Shown: positions 1-5,538 of the stretch, piece by piece
Layout: each line of letters starts with the position of its first letter
How positions within the stretch are numbered: the first letter of the stretch is position 1
The notes under the pieces: model-generated
The model's input: the letters and a program-made list of their open reading frames with translations, nothing else
Told to the model about the DNA's origin: nothing
The model's database searches: none
DNA from: Candidatus Hydrogenedentota bacterium
Lineage (GTDB): Bacteria > Spirochaetota > Leptospiria > Turneriellales > J094
Direction of reading: 5' to 3'
Assembly (NCBI GenBank): GCA_003695005.1
Contig: RFJE01000051.1
Location: 1 to 6,672, forward strand
DNA length: 6,672 nt
Translations under genes and position numbers: made by a program

Positions 1-5
1 GCTCG

Positions 6-22
6 CGGGCAGGCTCTGCCCG
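6..22. repeat. Perfect 7-bp hairpin, GCT loop
   Basis: CGGGCAG (6-12) and CTGCCCG (16-22) are perfect reverse complements separated by a three-base loop. No T-tract follows, so it is not a standard intrinsic terminator on the plus strand. It is the first of the hairpin cluster and may continue beyond the left edge. Confidence 0.7.
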
Positions 23-47
23 ATTGGGTACTTCCGCGCTACGCGAC

Positions 48-61
48 GTACATGGATGTAC
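48..61 (+). repeat. Hairpin with UGGA loop (CsrA-site-like)
   Basis: GTACAT and ATGTAC flank GG as a perfect palindrome. As RNA this is a five-pair stem with a UGGA loop. Bases 48-59 match 11 of 12 positions of the SELEX-derived CsrA consensus RUACARGGAUGU, in which ACA and UGU pair and GGA sits in the loop. The structure is seen directly; the CsrA reading is inference. Confidence 0.6.
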
Positions 62-74
62 TAGTGCCGAGCCA

Positions 75-85
75 GACAGGATGTC
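75..85 (+). repeat. Small hairpin with GGA loop
   Basis: GACA (75-78) pairs with TGTC (82-85) around GGA. It is a short four-pair stem, notable mainly because its neighbours at 48-61 and 264-280 show the same ACA..GGA..TGT arrangement. Confidence 0.45.
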
Positions 86-123
86 GAAAGCGAGGCCTCA
101 CTAACGTATCGCTCCGCTTGGTC

Positions 124-153
124 GTCGCGGGCGCATGGAGGCGCAGGAGCGAC
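124..153 (+). repeat. Two-tier GC-rich hairpin with AUGGAG loop
   Basis: The outer stem pairs GTCGC (124-128) with GCGAC (149-153). The inner stem pairs GCGC (131-134) with GCGC (141-144). They are separated by an internal loop of GG on one side and AGGA on the other. The apical loop is ATGGAG, so GGA is exposed at the apex and again in the internal loop. There is no T-tract downstream. Confidence 0.55.
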
Positions 154-183
154 CTACCCCCCATACGGGAGAGCTACAAAATA

Positions 184-208
184 GTACAATGCACAGCAGG
201 TACAATGC
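184..208. repeat. Short direct repeat, two copies of GTACAATGC
   Basis: GTACAATGC occurs at 184-192 and again at 200-208, a 16-base period. It lies at the border where the GC-rich patch changes to AT-rich sequence. Two copies are too few to call an iteron or a CRISPR array; it may be a junction scar or chance. Confidence 0.5.
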
Positions 209-263
209 TCATTATTACTGCATTTGACACTTAGAGGGAAAGATTCAGCGCTTAAGGGTTGGA

Positions 264-280
264 GGGACATGGATGTTCCC
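264..280 (+). repeat. Hairpin with UGGA loop (CsrA-site-like)
   Basis: GGGACAT and ATGTTCCC flank GG; one T (276 or 277) is bulged. The stem is otherwise paired with a UGGA loop. Bases 265-276 match 10 of 12 positions of RUACARGGAUGU. It shares the centre ACATGGATGT with the hairpin at 48-61 while the outer stem sequence differs, which suggests a repeated structural motif rather than a simple copied sequence. Confidence 0.6.
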
Positions 281-321
281 GTCAAGCCTCGCTTACGAGA
301 AATTACTGATCCTTAAAAGAC

Positions 322-349
322 TTGACACCGTGTTTCTTATTTGTATTTT
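322..349 (+). promoter_or_regulatory. Candidate sigma70-type promoter for the arsC operon
   Basis: A perfect TTGACA -35 box (322-327) is followed after 16 bases by TATTTT (344-349), four of six matches to TATAAT. The surrounding sequence is very AT-rich, with T7A6 at 346-358. Transcription would start near 356, leaving a leader of about 18 bases. The -35 is strong and the -10 only moderate. Confidence 0.45.
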
Positions 350-361
350 TTTAAAAAAGTA

Positions 362-373
362 AAAGGATAGGAT
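362..373 (+). promoter_or_regulatory. Ribosome binding site of arsC with tandem AGGAT
   Basis: AAAGGA (362-367) lies six bases before the ATG at 374 and is a good Shine-Dalgarno sequence that supports this start. AGGAT is present twice in tandem (364-368 and 369-373), directly touching the start codon. Two closely spaced GGA motifs over a ribosome binding site are also what CsrA/RsmA targets look like, but this is only suggestive. Confidence 0.55.
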
Positions 374-727
374 ATGAAGGCTAAAGTTGTAATTTTTTAT
401 AATCCACGTTGCCGGAAATCAAGGGAGGCCTTGCAAATTATCCGCGAAAAAGGCATTGAGCCCGAAATTCGAGAGTACCTAAAGGATCCACCTACACAAC
501 AAGAGCTTGCAGAAATTTTGCGCAAGATGGGGAAACGACCTCGGGATATTTTTCGCAAATCCGAGCCTTTGTATAAAGATTTAGGCTTAAAAAATAAAGA
601 TTTAAGTGATGAAGAATTATTAGATTATTTAGTACAATATCCTATTTTAATTGAGCGGCCTATTGTGATTAAAGGTCAGCGTGCTGTTTTAGGTCGTCCC
701 CCGGAAGATGTAAGGAAAATTTTGTGA
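374..727 (+). CDS. arsC: ArsC-family reductase (glutaredoxin-dependent arsenate reductase type)
   Basis: This 117-residue cytosolic protein has the thioredoxin-like ArsC fold. Enzymes of this family reduce arsenate to arsenite using a single catalytic cysteine and glutaredoxin/glutathione. The catalytic loop YNPRCRKSR (9-17) places Cys13 next to Arg17. Arg61 (in FRKSEPLYKDLGL), Arg95 (in ERPIV) and Arg108 (in LGRPPE) correspond, shifted by one, to Arg60, Arg94 and Arg107 of the E. coli plasmid enzyme, so the oxyanion-binding set is complete. The length is slightly shorter than plasmid ArsC (about 140) and closer to YfgD-type members. The start is supported by AAAGGA six bases upstream. The stop overlaps the GTG of the next gene, so the two are co-translated. 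No arsenite pump or ArsR regulator is present, so arsenate may not be its true substrate. The family call is firm; the substrate is inferred. Confidence 0.9.
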   Translation: MKAKVVIFYNPRCRKSREALQIIREKGIEPEIREYLKDPPTQQELAEILRKMGKRPRDIFRKSEPLYKDLGLKNKDLSDEELLDYLVQYPILIERPIVIKGQRAVLGRPPEDVRKIL

Positions 728-1581
728 CTTGTTCCCGATACATTCTTGCTTTCTTATGGATTTTTAGTAGTAGTTTTTGTCGGGGTACGTTAGCATCTTT
801 ACAGGAGCCAACTTGTAAGGATGCAAAAGTACCACCCGAGATGTCCTGCATCCCCGGCGGCACATTTATTCGTGGAAGTAACTTATTAGTTAAAAAGTTA
901 GATACAGGAAAACTTGTTCGTGATGAAGCCCCGCCTGCTAAAATTTATGTAAGCGCTTTTTTAATGGATAAAAAAGAAGTTAGTTTAAAGGAATTTCAAG
1001 AATGCCAAAAGGCGGGAAAGTGTCGAAAGAGTGCTAGACCAAATTATTTATGGGCCCGGAGAAATCCGAATGGTCCGATGCTAGGAGTGAGTTGGTATGA
1101 TGCACAAGATTACTGTCACTATCGTGGGAAAAGGTTGCCCACAGAAGCAGAATGGGAGAAGGCTGCTCGAGGCCCTAATGGGGACATGTATCCTTGGGGC
1201 AATGAAAAGCCTACTTGTAAATTAGCAATTATTAAAGAAAACGGGAAACGAGGTTGTGGGACCGGCATTACTCATGATGTAGGTGCTCGTGGGCCTTTTC
1301 GTTATGGTTTATACGATATGGCAGGGAATGCTCACGAATGGGTGGCCGATTGGTACAGTGAAAGTTATGAAAAATGTGGTAAGGCTTGTTTTAAAAAAAA
1401 TCCCAAAGGACCTTGTGATGGAAAAGAGCCTTGCCCGGGCTATCACGAAAAAGTGGTAAAAGGTGGATCTTGGTATTGGGAATGGGATAAAGCAAGAGCG
1501 AGTTGGCGTAGACCACATGATCCACATAATAGTCCAAGATACCATCACTTTGGTTTTCGCTGTGCAAAAGATATTCAATAA
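724..1581 (+). CDS. Exported formylglycine-generating enzyme (SUMF1)-like protein
   Basis: This 285-residue protein begins with GTG, overlapping the arsC stop by four bases; AAGGA at 712-716 gives a good ribosome binding site. Residues 1-24 look like a signal peptide (hydrophobic YILAFLWIF, possible cleavage after RGTLA). Cys19 in SSFC could instead be a relaxed lipobox. The FGE-sulfatase domain spans about 40-285: IPGGTF (43-48), GVSWYDAQDYC (121-131), GKRLPTEAEWEKAARG (135-150), YPWGN (156-160), GLYDMAGNAHEW (195-206), KGGSW (246-250) and FGFRC (276-280). True formylglycine-generating enzymes carry a redox cysteine pair just after GGS; here those positions appear to be Trp252 and Ala257, so sulfatase activation is unlikely. 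A structural or binding role, as in many bacterial SUMF1 proteins, is more likely. Cys131 and Cys280 match a conserved disulfide of human FGE. Residues 165-237 add six cysteines, fitting an exported, disulfide-rich protein. The partner is unknown. Confidence 0.85.
   Translation: MTCSRYILAFLWIFSSSFCRGTLASLQEPTCKDAKVPPEMSCIPGGTFIRGSNLLVKKLDTGKLVRDEAPPAKIYVSAFLMDKKEVSLKEFQECQKAGKCRKSARPNYLWARRNPNGPMLGVSWYDAQDYCHYRGKRLPTEAEWEKAARGPNGDMYPWGNEKPTCKLAIIKENGKRGCGTGITHDVGARGPFRYGLYDMAGNAHEWVADWYSESYEKCGKACFKKNPKGPCDGKEPCPGYHEKVVKGGSWYWEWDKARASWRRPHDPHNSPRYHHFGFRCAKDIQ
780..839. repeat. Long imperfect inverted repeat inside the SUMF1-like gene
   Basis: Bases 784-803 pair with 814-833: 17 Watson-Crick pairs, one G-U wobble (798/819) and two mismatches (792/825, 789/828), around a 10-base loop (804-813). 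After a small bulge the pairing continues outward (780-783 with 835-839). It covers codons 19-39 of the gene, at the end of the signal peptide and the start of the mature protein. Because of the symmetry the two strands encode related peptides: plus GTLASLQEPTCKDAKVP, minus GTFASLQVGSCKDANVP. No T-tract follows, so it is not a classical terminator. It may be an in-frame palindromic insertion or a structured element in the mRNA. Confidence 0.8.
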
Positions 1582-1630
1582 TCTATTCTTCAGTGATTCA
1601 TGGTGTTTCCAAGAGACGTTCTATTAATCT

Positions 1631-2770
1631 TTAAAATTCCCCTACTACTTTTAACGCCGCACAAACTTTGTCTACTTCCTCTTGTGTAAGAGCGTGGGTA
1701 GGGGATAGACGAACGATCCCTTCCGGTGGCAAAAAACGAAACTCTCCCTGATTTGTATTATTTACTTTTTCCCATGGAATTTGAAAATGCCAAGGAGAGC
1801 AATGGTAGCCATAACGTAGAATGAGATTGAATTCTTGCTCTAAAATATAGCCAACTTCCGATGCTGGTAAATTTTTGTGGTAAAAAGAAACAATACCTGA
1901 AGGTTGTTCTTTAGGTGGTGCACTTACAGGAATAAGTTTTTCTGTGCTTTCGATAGCATCATAAATTTTTGCAGCATAATTTTCTCGAGCTTGGGCTTCT
2001 TCTTGGTATGCAGGCAGTCCACGCTTTAAAGCAGCATGCAAGCCAATTAAAGAAAGTAGAGGGTATGTACCGGCTTCTAAACGATAGGGCAGTTTTTCAG
2101 GCATGTGGATATTGGCACTATCAAAGCCTGTTCCGCCATAAACAAAAGGTTTTAACTTTAATGTTTGAGGCACGATCAAAAATCCAAGAGAAGGAGGAGC
2201 CAACAATGCCTTATGTGCACTAAAAAAATAAATCGTTCTTTCCGGTGCAAAGGGAAGAGATCTTAAGTCTGTTTTGCCTACATACTGCGAGGCATCTGCT
2301 AAAATCCAGCGCATGCTAGATGCCTTTTGCCAACTTGCAATTTCATCTATATTTTTTAATTGCCAACCTGTTACATTGCAAGTTAGCGTAAGACATAAAA
2401 GTGCTTCTGCTGCATTCGGTGGAAGATCTAACAAACCATTTTCTCTTTTAAGCACAATCCGGCTTGTCTTCCTTACGAATGCAGGGCGAATGACACTATT
2501 ATGCAAAAACTGATCGAGAAAAAGAGGAATGGATTGGTTTTCCTTAAATTTTTGTAGAAAAATGTTTGCAGCATACGTAGCATTTGGTGTAATAATGGGA
2601 ATATGATCAATCCCTAGAAATTCTTGTAAATCTTGTCGAAATTCTTCGAGAGAAAAAGCATGGCTACTTCGCCCCGGACTACCAATTGGATTTTTATTAT
2701 ATTCTTCTAATGCTAGTATTGTTTCCTTGGCAAAAGGCCAGCTTAATGCTGCAAAATCTAAATAAAGCAT
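1631..2770 (-). CDS. Class V aminotransferase, cysteine desulfurase-like
   Basis: This 379-residue, probably cytosolic, PLP-dependent enzyme has the fold type I layout of cysteine desulfurases (IscS/SufS/CsdB-related). Visible motifs are the start YLDFAALSWP (3-12, compare YLDNAATSWP), SPGRSSH (31-37), FLHNSVIRP (88-96, with the PLP-stacking His90), CNVTG (131-135), the PLP pyridine-binding Asp159 in ADAS, and SAHK (184-187), where Lys187 should form the Schiff base. GGTGFDS (212-218) and LEAGT (231-235) also fit. Cys324 in RYGYHCSP aligns with the catalytic cysteine of SufS-type enzymes, so desulfuration of cysteine is plausible. No SufE, SufBC or IscU gene is nearby, so an accessory role (thiolation, selenocysteine lyase or another sulfur transfer) is equally possible. 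The start fits the family N-terminus, but the GAAGAAG ribosome site is weak and about 10 bases away. It stands alone: divergent from the oxidoreductase operon and convergent with the SUMF1-like gene. Confidence 0.85.
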   Translation of the reverse strand: MLYLDFAALSWPFAKETILALEEYNKNPIGSPGRSSHAFSLEEFRQDLQEFLGIDHIPIITPNATYAANIFLQKFKENQSIPLFLDQFLHNSVIRPAFVRKTSRIVLKRENGLLDLPPNAAEALLCLTLTCNVTGWQLKNIDEIASWQKASSMRWILADASQYVGKTDLRSLPFAPERTIYFFSAHKALLAPPSLGFLIVPQTLKLKPFVYGGTGFDSANIHMPEKLPYRLEAGTYPLLSLIGLHAALKRGLPAYQEEAQARENYAAKIYDAIESTEKLIPVSAPPKEQPSGIVSFYHKNLPASEVGYILEQEFNLILRYGYHCSPWHFQIPWEKVNNTNQGEFRFLPPEGIVRLSPTHALTQEEVDKVCAALKVVGEF

Positions 2771-2791
2771 TCTGATAGAACTTCTTCCATT

Positions 2792-2804
2792 TGTATAGCG
2801 TCAA
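2792..2804 (-). promoter_or_regulatory. Weak promoter elements for the minus-strand aminotransferase
   Basis: Reading the minus strand there is a TTGACG (2804-2799) and a TATACA (2797-2792). They are too close together to be one promoter. TATACA as a -10 box would start transcription near 2785 and leave a leader of about 15 bases carrying GAAGAAG. No good -35 sits at the right distance from it. Low confidence. Confidence 0.2.
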
Positions 2805-2809
2805 GTTTT

Positions 2810-2828
2810 ATTCATGATTCTCATTGAC
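2810..2828. promoter_or_regulatory. Fur-box-like operator in the divergent promoter region
   Basis: In the 87 bases between the two divergent genes, bases 2810-2828 match 13 of 19 positions of the Fur consensus GATAATGATWATCATTATC, with the inner symmetric core ATGATTCTCAT. It overlaps a perfect TTGACA (2824-2829) on the plus strand and lies just upstream of the minus-strand promoter elements, so a bound repressor could control both directions. The match is modest in AT-rich DNA. The siroheme gene downstream makes iron control sensible, but this is inference. Confidence 0.25.
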
Positions 2829-2857
2829 AGTCCTAAAACACTTTAAACCATACCCTT
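2824..2857 (+). promoter_or_regulatory. Possible promoter for the oxidoreductase operon
   Basis: TTGACA at 2824-2829 is a perfect -35 box, 28 bases before the ATG at 2858. The expected -10 position (about 2847-2852, ACCATA) is poor. Transcription from it would start almost at the ATG, giving a leaderless message, which would explain why no Shine-Dalgarno sequence is visible before this gene. Confidence 0.3.
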
Positions 2858-4420
2858 ATGAAATATGATGTGATTGTAATTGGAAGTGGAATTGGAGGAC
2901 TTTGTATTGCAAGTTTGCTAGCACAGGAAGCAAAAAAGAAAGTGCTTATTTTAGAGCGCCATTGGCAGTTAGGTGGTTTTACGCATACTTTTAAGCGCAA
3001 GCGAAAATATGAGTGGGACGTGGGAGTGCACTATATTGGCGGAGTTGGAGAAGGGGAGCAGCTGCGCCGCGTGTATGATAAAATAACCTTAGGGAAATTA
3101 AAATGGCAAAAAATGCCAAACCCTTACGATGTCTTTGATTATCCAGATATGAGTTTTGCTGTACCTGATGGAGCAAAACCTTTTATGGAAAAATTAGTAA
3201 GTACATTCCCGCAAGAAGAAAAGGCAATCCGAAAATATTTTAAAGATTTAAAAAGAGCAATGAAGTGGTATCAATTAAACGAAGCCATAAAAGGAGCGCC
3301 GTTGCCTTTTAAACCTTTTTTAAAACTTATGCAAGGAAGTTCCCAATTTGCCTTACAAACATTGCACCAATATTTGGACAATCACTTTCAGGATGTAAAA
3401 TTAAAAGCTATTTTAGCGTCTCAATGGGGAGATTATGGTTTGCCACCGAAGTTAGTGCCTTTTGTAATGCATGCCATTTTAGTTTTGCATTACATAAACG
3501 GTGCTTATTATCCTGTGGGGGGAGCTGCGAAAATTGCAGAATATGCTCTAGATCCTATTCATAAAGCCGGCGGAGAAGCGTTGACAAATGCAGAAGTAAA
3601 AGAAATTTTGTTTGATGAAAAAAAGAAACGTGCCGTTGGGGTTAGGGTGTATCACACTCGCAAAAAAGAAGAAGAAAAATTTTATGCACCGCTGATTATT
3701 TCTAATGCCGGAGCCTATATTACCTATACACAGCTCATACCAAACAATATGCATCCTTGGCAGCAAGCCATTTTAGATTTTGTTCAACGAAATCCAACCA
3801 CAGGTCATATTAGTGTTTATCTAGGGCTCAAGGATTCGCCGGAAAAACTTGGTATTCAGGGAGAAAATCATTGGATTTACCAACAATATAATCACAACGA
3901 AGCGTTTGAAAAACAAAAAAGGTGGACGGGAGATACGCCACCGGCCGTAGTGTATGCATCTTTCCCTTCTCTTAAAAATCCCGAGGCAGAAGCACATACG
4001 GCAGAGCTCATTACCTTTGCTACTTGGGAAACATTTGAAAAATGGAAAGATTTGCCCTGGCGAAAACGAGGCAGCGATTACGAAACATTAAAAGAAAAAA
4101 TGACAAAGCAAATGGTACAAGTAGTCGACAGGAAATTCCCTGGCTTTAGCAAGCTCATTGACTACCAAGAAACATCTACACCATTAAGCACTCATACCAT
4201 GACGGCTCATTACAAAGGAACTATTTATGGTTTGCCTGCGGTACCGGAAAGGTTCGATTTATCGAAATCGCCTTGGTGCGCGCCAAAAACACCTTTTAAA
4301 GGACTTTACTTAACCGGCACGGATGTGGCTGGTTTAGGGGTTTCCGGCGCGTTAATGGGAGGCGTAGAAACAGCCATAGCCTTATTAGGACCACGACCAT
4401 CTCTTTTGCGCCTTTTATGA
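2858..4420 (+). CDS. FAD-dependent oxidoreductase, phytoene desaturase / retinol saturase-like
   Basis: This 520-residue flavoprotein belongs to the CrtI/CrtISO/RetSat superfamily, which desaturates, isomerises or saturates long polyene or other hydrophobic substrates. The FAD Rossmann motif IGSGIGG (8-14) starts close to the N-terminus, with Glu33 (LILERH) for the ribose and LGGFTHTF (38-45) after it. WDVGVHYIG (53-61) and YYPVGGAAKIAEYAL (217-231) are typical of the retinol-saturase-like branch. The C-terminal FAD-binding stretch GLYLTGTDVAGLGVSGALMGG (482-502) is complete, so the enzyme looks intact. No Shine-Dalgarno is visible before the ATG, but the Rossmann motif leaves little room for a later start. 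Its stop overlaps the next start (ATGA), indicating translational coupling to the siroheme gene. No crtB, crtE or other carotenoid gene is in the window, so the substrate cannot be named; carotenoid, quinone-like or fatty substrates are all possible. Confidence 0.85.
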   Translation: MKYDVIVIGSGIGGLCIASLLAQEAKKKVLILERHWQLGGFTHTFKRKRKYEWDVGVHYIGGVGEGEQLRRVYDKITLGKLKWQKMPNPYDVFDYPDMSFAVPDGAKPFMEKLVSTFPQEEKAIRKYFKDLKRAMKWYQLNEAIKGAPLPFKPFLKLMQGSSQFALQTLHQYLDNHFQDVKLKAILASQWGDYGLPPKLVPFVMHAILVLHYINGAYYPVGGAAKIAEYALDPIHKAGGEALTNAEVKEILFDEKKKRAVGVRVYHTRKKEEEKFYAPLIISNAGAYITYTQLIPNNMHPWQQAILDFVQRNPTTGHISVYLGLKDSPEKLGIQGENHWIYQQYNHNEAFEKQKRWTGDTPPAVVYASFPSLKNPEAEAHTAELITFATWETFEKWKDLPWRKRGSDYETLKEKMTKQMVQVVDRKFPGFSKLIDYQETSTPLSTHTMTAHYKGTIYGLPAVPERFDLSKSPWCAPKTPFKGLYLTGTDVAGLGVSGALMGGVETAIALLGPRPSLLRLL

Positions 4421-5538
4421 AAGGAAAAGTCTTTCTAGTAGGTGCGGGTCCCGGAGACCCATCACTACTGACCATAAAAGCACTTACCTTACTCCAAAAA
4501 GCTGACGTTGTTTTATACGACAGTTTAGTATCACCGGAAGTTTTAGAGTTTTGCCCGACACATTGCCAAAAAGTGCATGTTGGAAAACGGAAAGGTCAGC
4601 ATTCCAAATCTCAAAACGAGATTAATGAAATGATGATTGCCTTTGCACAAAAGTATAAAACTGTTATTCGACTCAAAGGGGGAGACCCGCTTATACTAGG
4701 AAGATCCGGCGAAGAACTATCTGCTTTACGAGAAGCGAATATTGAAGCAGAAATTGTGCCCGGGGTTACTGCAGCTTCGGCAGCAGCATCTGCTTTGCAA
4801 ATTCCACTTACACACCGGCATTTAGGACAGGGTGCTATATTTTTATCGGGATACAGTAAAGAAAACCCGAACCAAGATGGCTTGCCGGATTATGACTGGG
4901 AAGCTCTTGTTAAAAATCGATTCACCCTTGTATTTTACATGGGATTGACGAACGCAGATAGAATTGCTGAGAAGCTAATAGCAGCGGGAATGCCCCAAGA
5001 GACACCAGCTTGCTTTATGAGTCATTTAACATTACCGGGGGAAAGGTTTTATTTTGCGTCTTTAAAGAATGTAAAAGAAGTCCTAGAAAAAGAAAAGCCA
5101 AAATTCCCGGCTCTTTTTCTTGTCGGAGATATTTTACAGCTTTCAAGAATTACACAAAAAAGTACACAGGAGACAAAAAACGCTGTTATGTTGCTATTTC
5201 ATGGCAGCAAACAAAAATCAAACGAACCGGAAAGTTTAAAAACATTTTTAGAAAACACTCTCATGCTACGAACAGAATATGGTTTTATAGGCGGTGATTT
5301 TCAACCAAATTGGGAAGAAAGTTTTTCTACCCTTCTCGCTCAAAAGCCAAATAGGATTTTTGTCATTCCTTTTTTCCTTTTGCCGGGGAAACATTTAAAT
5401 AAAGATGTCCCTGAAATTATTAAAAAAATGAAAGAAAAAACAAATGCGGAAATTACTTTACATGCACAAGAATCTTTGCTATCTGTAATCAAGCCCCTTG
5501 CATGGGAGTGGGTACGGCAATGGCAAAACGAATCATAA
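4417..5538 (+). CDS. cobA: Uroporphyrinogen-III C-methyltransferase fused to a CbiX-like chelatase
   Basis: This 373-residue, probably cytosolic protein joins two enzymes of siroheme/cobalamin synthesis. Residues 1-245 are the SAM-dependent methyltransferase (SUMT) that turns uroporphyrinogen III into precorrin-2: VGAGPGDPSLLTIKA (8-22), VLYDSLVS (32-39), KRKGQHSKSQNEIN (57-70), RLKGGDPLILGRSGEE (85-100), VPGVTAA (114-120), IPLTHR (129-134) and YMGLTN (174-179). Residues 255-373 look like a short CbiX/SirB chelatase: LLFHGS (259-264) and IPFFLLPGKHLNKDVPEI (317-334). His262 and His326 match the two metal-handling histidines of that family, which inserts cobalt, nickel or iron into sirohydrochlorin. 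The NAD-dependent precorrin-2 dehydrogenase domain of CysG is absent, so that step must come from elsewhere. The start overlaps the previous stop (ATGA) with no Shine-Dalgarno of its own. The end overlaps the lipoprotein gene by 19 bases. SUMT is near certain; the chelatase is strong by motif, its metal unknown. Confidence 0.92.
   Translation: MKGKVFLVGAGPGDPSLLTIKALTLLQKADVVLYDSLVSPEVLEFCPTHCQKVHVGKRKGQHSKSQNEINEMMIAFAQKYKTVIRLKGGDPLILGRSGEELSALREANIEAEIVPGVTAASAAASALQIPLTHRHLGQGAIFLSGYSKENPNQDGLPDYDWEALVKNRFTLVFYMGLTNADRIAEKLIAAGMPQETPACFMSHLTLPGERFYFASLKNVKEVLEKEKPKFPALFLVGDILQLSRITQKSTQETKNAVMLLFHGSKQKSNEPESLKTFLENTLMLRTEYGFIGGDFQPNWEESFSTLLAQKPNRIFVIPFFLLPGKHLNKDVPEIIKKMKEKTNAEITLHAQESLLSVIKPLAWEWVRQWQNES

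Larger units (their letters stand above)
1..373. other. GC-rich intergenic region with hairpins
   Basis: I see no convincing gene here. By hand count, bases 1-180 are about 63% G+C, bases 181-240 about 38%, and bases 301-360 about 25%. One plus-strand frame is open from the left edge to a TAG at 232-234 (77 codons, inner ATG at 52). Its product is arginine-rich, resembles no family I know and has no ribosome binding site, so I read it as a by-product of the high GC; a decayed 3' gene end is the alternative. The stretch holds the hairpins listed separately. From about 300 onward it becomes the AT-rich promoter and leader of the ArsC-family gene. The composition break suggests a dispersed repeat, a structured RNA or acquired DNA. 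Confidence 0.6.

Noticed and set aside
184..208. GTACAATGC pair as a CRISPR or iteron array
   Set aside because: Only two 9-base copies with a 7-base spacer; far too few and too short.
224..229. A perfect TTGACA upstream of the hairpin at 264-280
   Set aside because: No acceptable -10 box at 16-18 bases, so I do not call a promoter.
52..234. Plus-strand open frame of 60 codons, open even from base 1
   Set aside because: Arginine-rich product in GC-rich, hairpin-filled DNA with no ribosome binding site and no family resemblance; probably a by-product of composition, though a decayed gene end cannot be excluded.
298..312. 15-base exact match (AGAAATTACTGATCC) to 6128-6142
   Set aside because: One copy lies before the arsC promoter and the other inside a coding region; no flanking similarity, so most likely chance in AT-rich DNA.
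669..863. Minus-strand open frame whose peptide resembles the plus-strand protein
   Set aside because: The similarity comes from the inverted repeat at 780-839, not from a second gene; it lies opposite two well-supported genes.
1582..1630. 49-base gap between convergent genes, checked for a bidirectional terminator
   Set aside because: Only 3-4 bp pairings and no GC stem with a T-tract; no terminator can be supported.
5502..5519. Earlier ATG at 5502 for the LptE-like gene
   Set aside because: It would add MGVGTA before the basic start of the signal peptide and has no ribosome binding site; the ATG at 5520 fits better.
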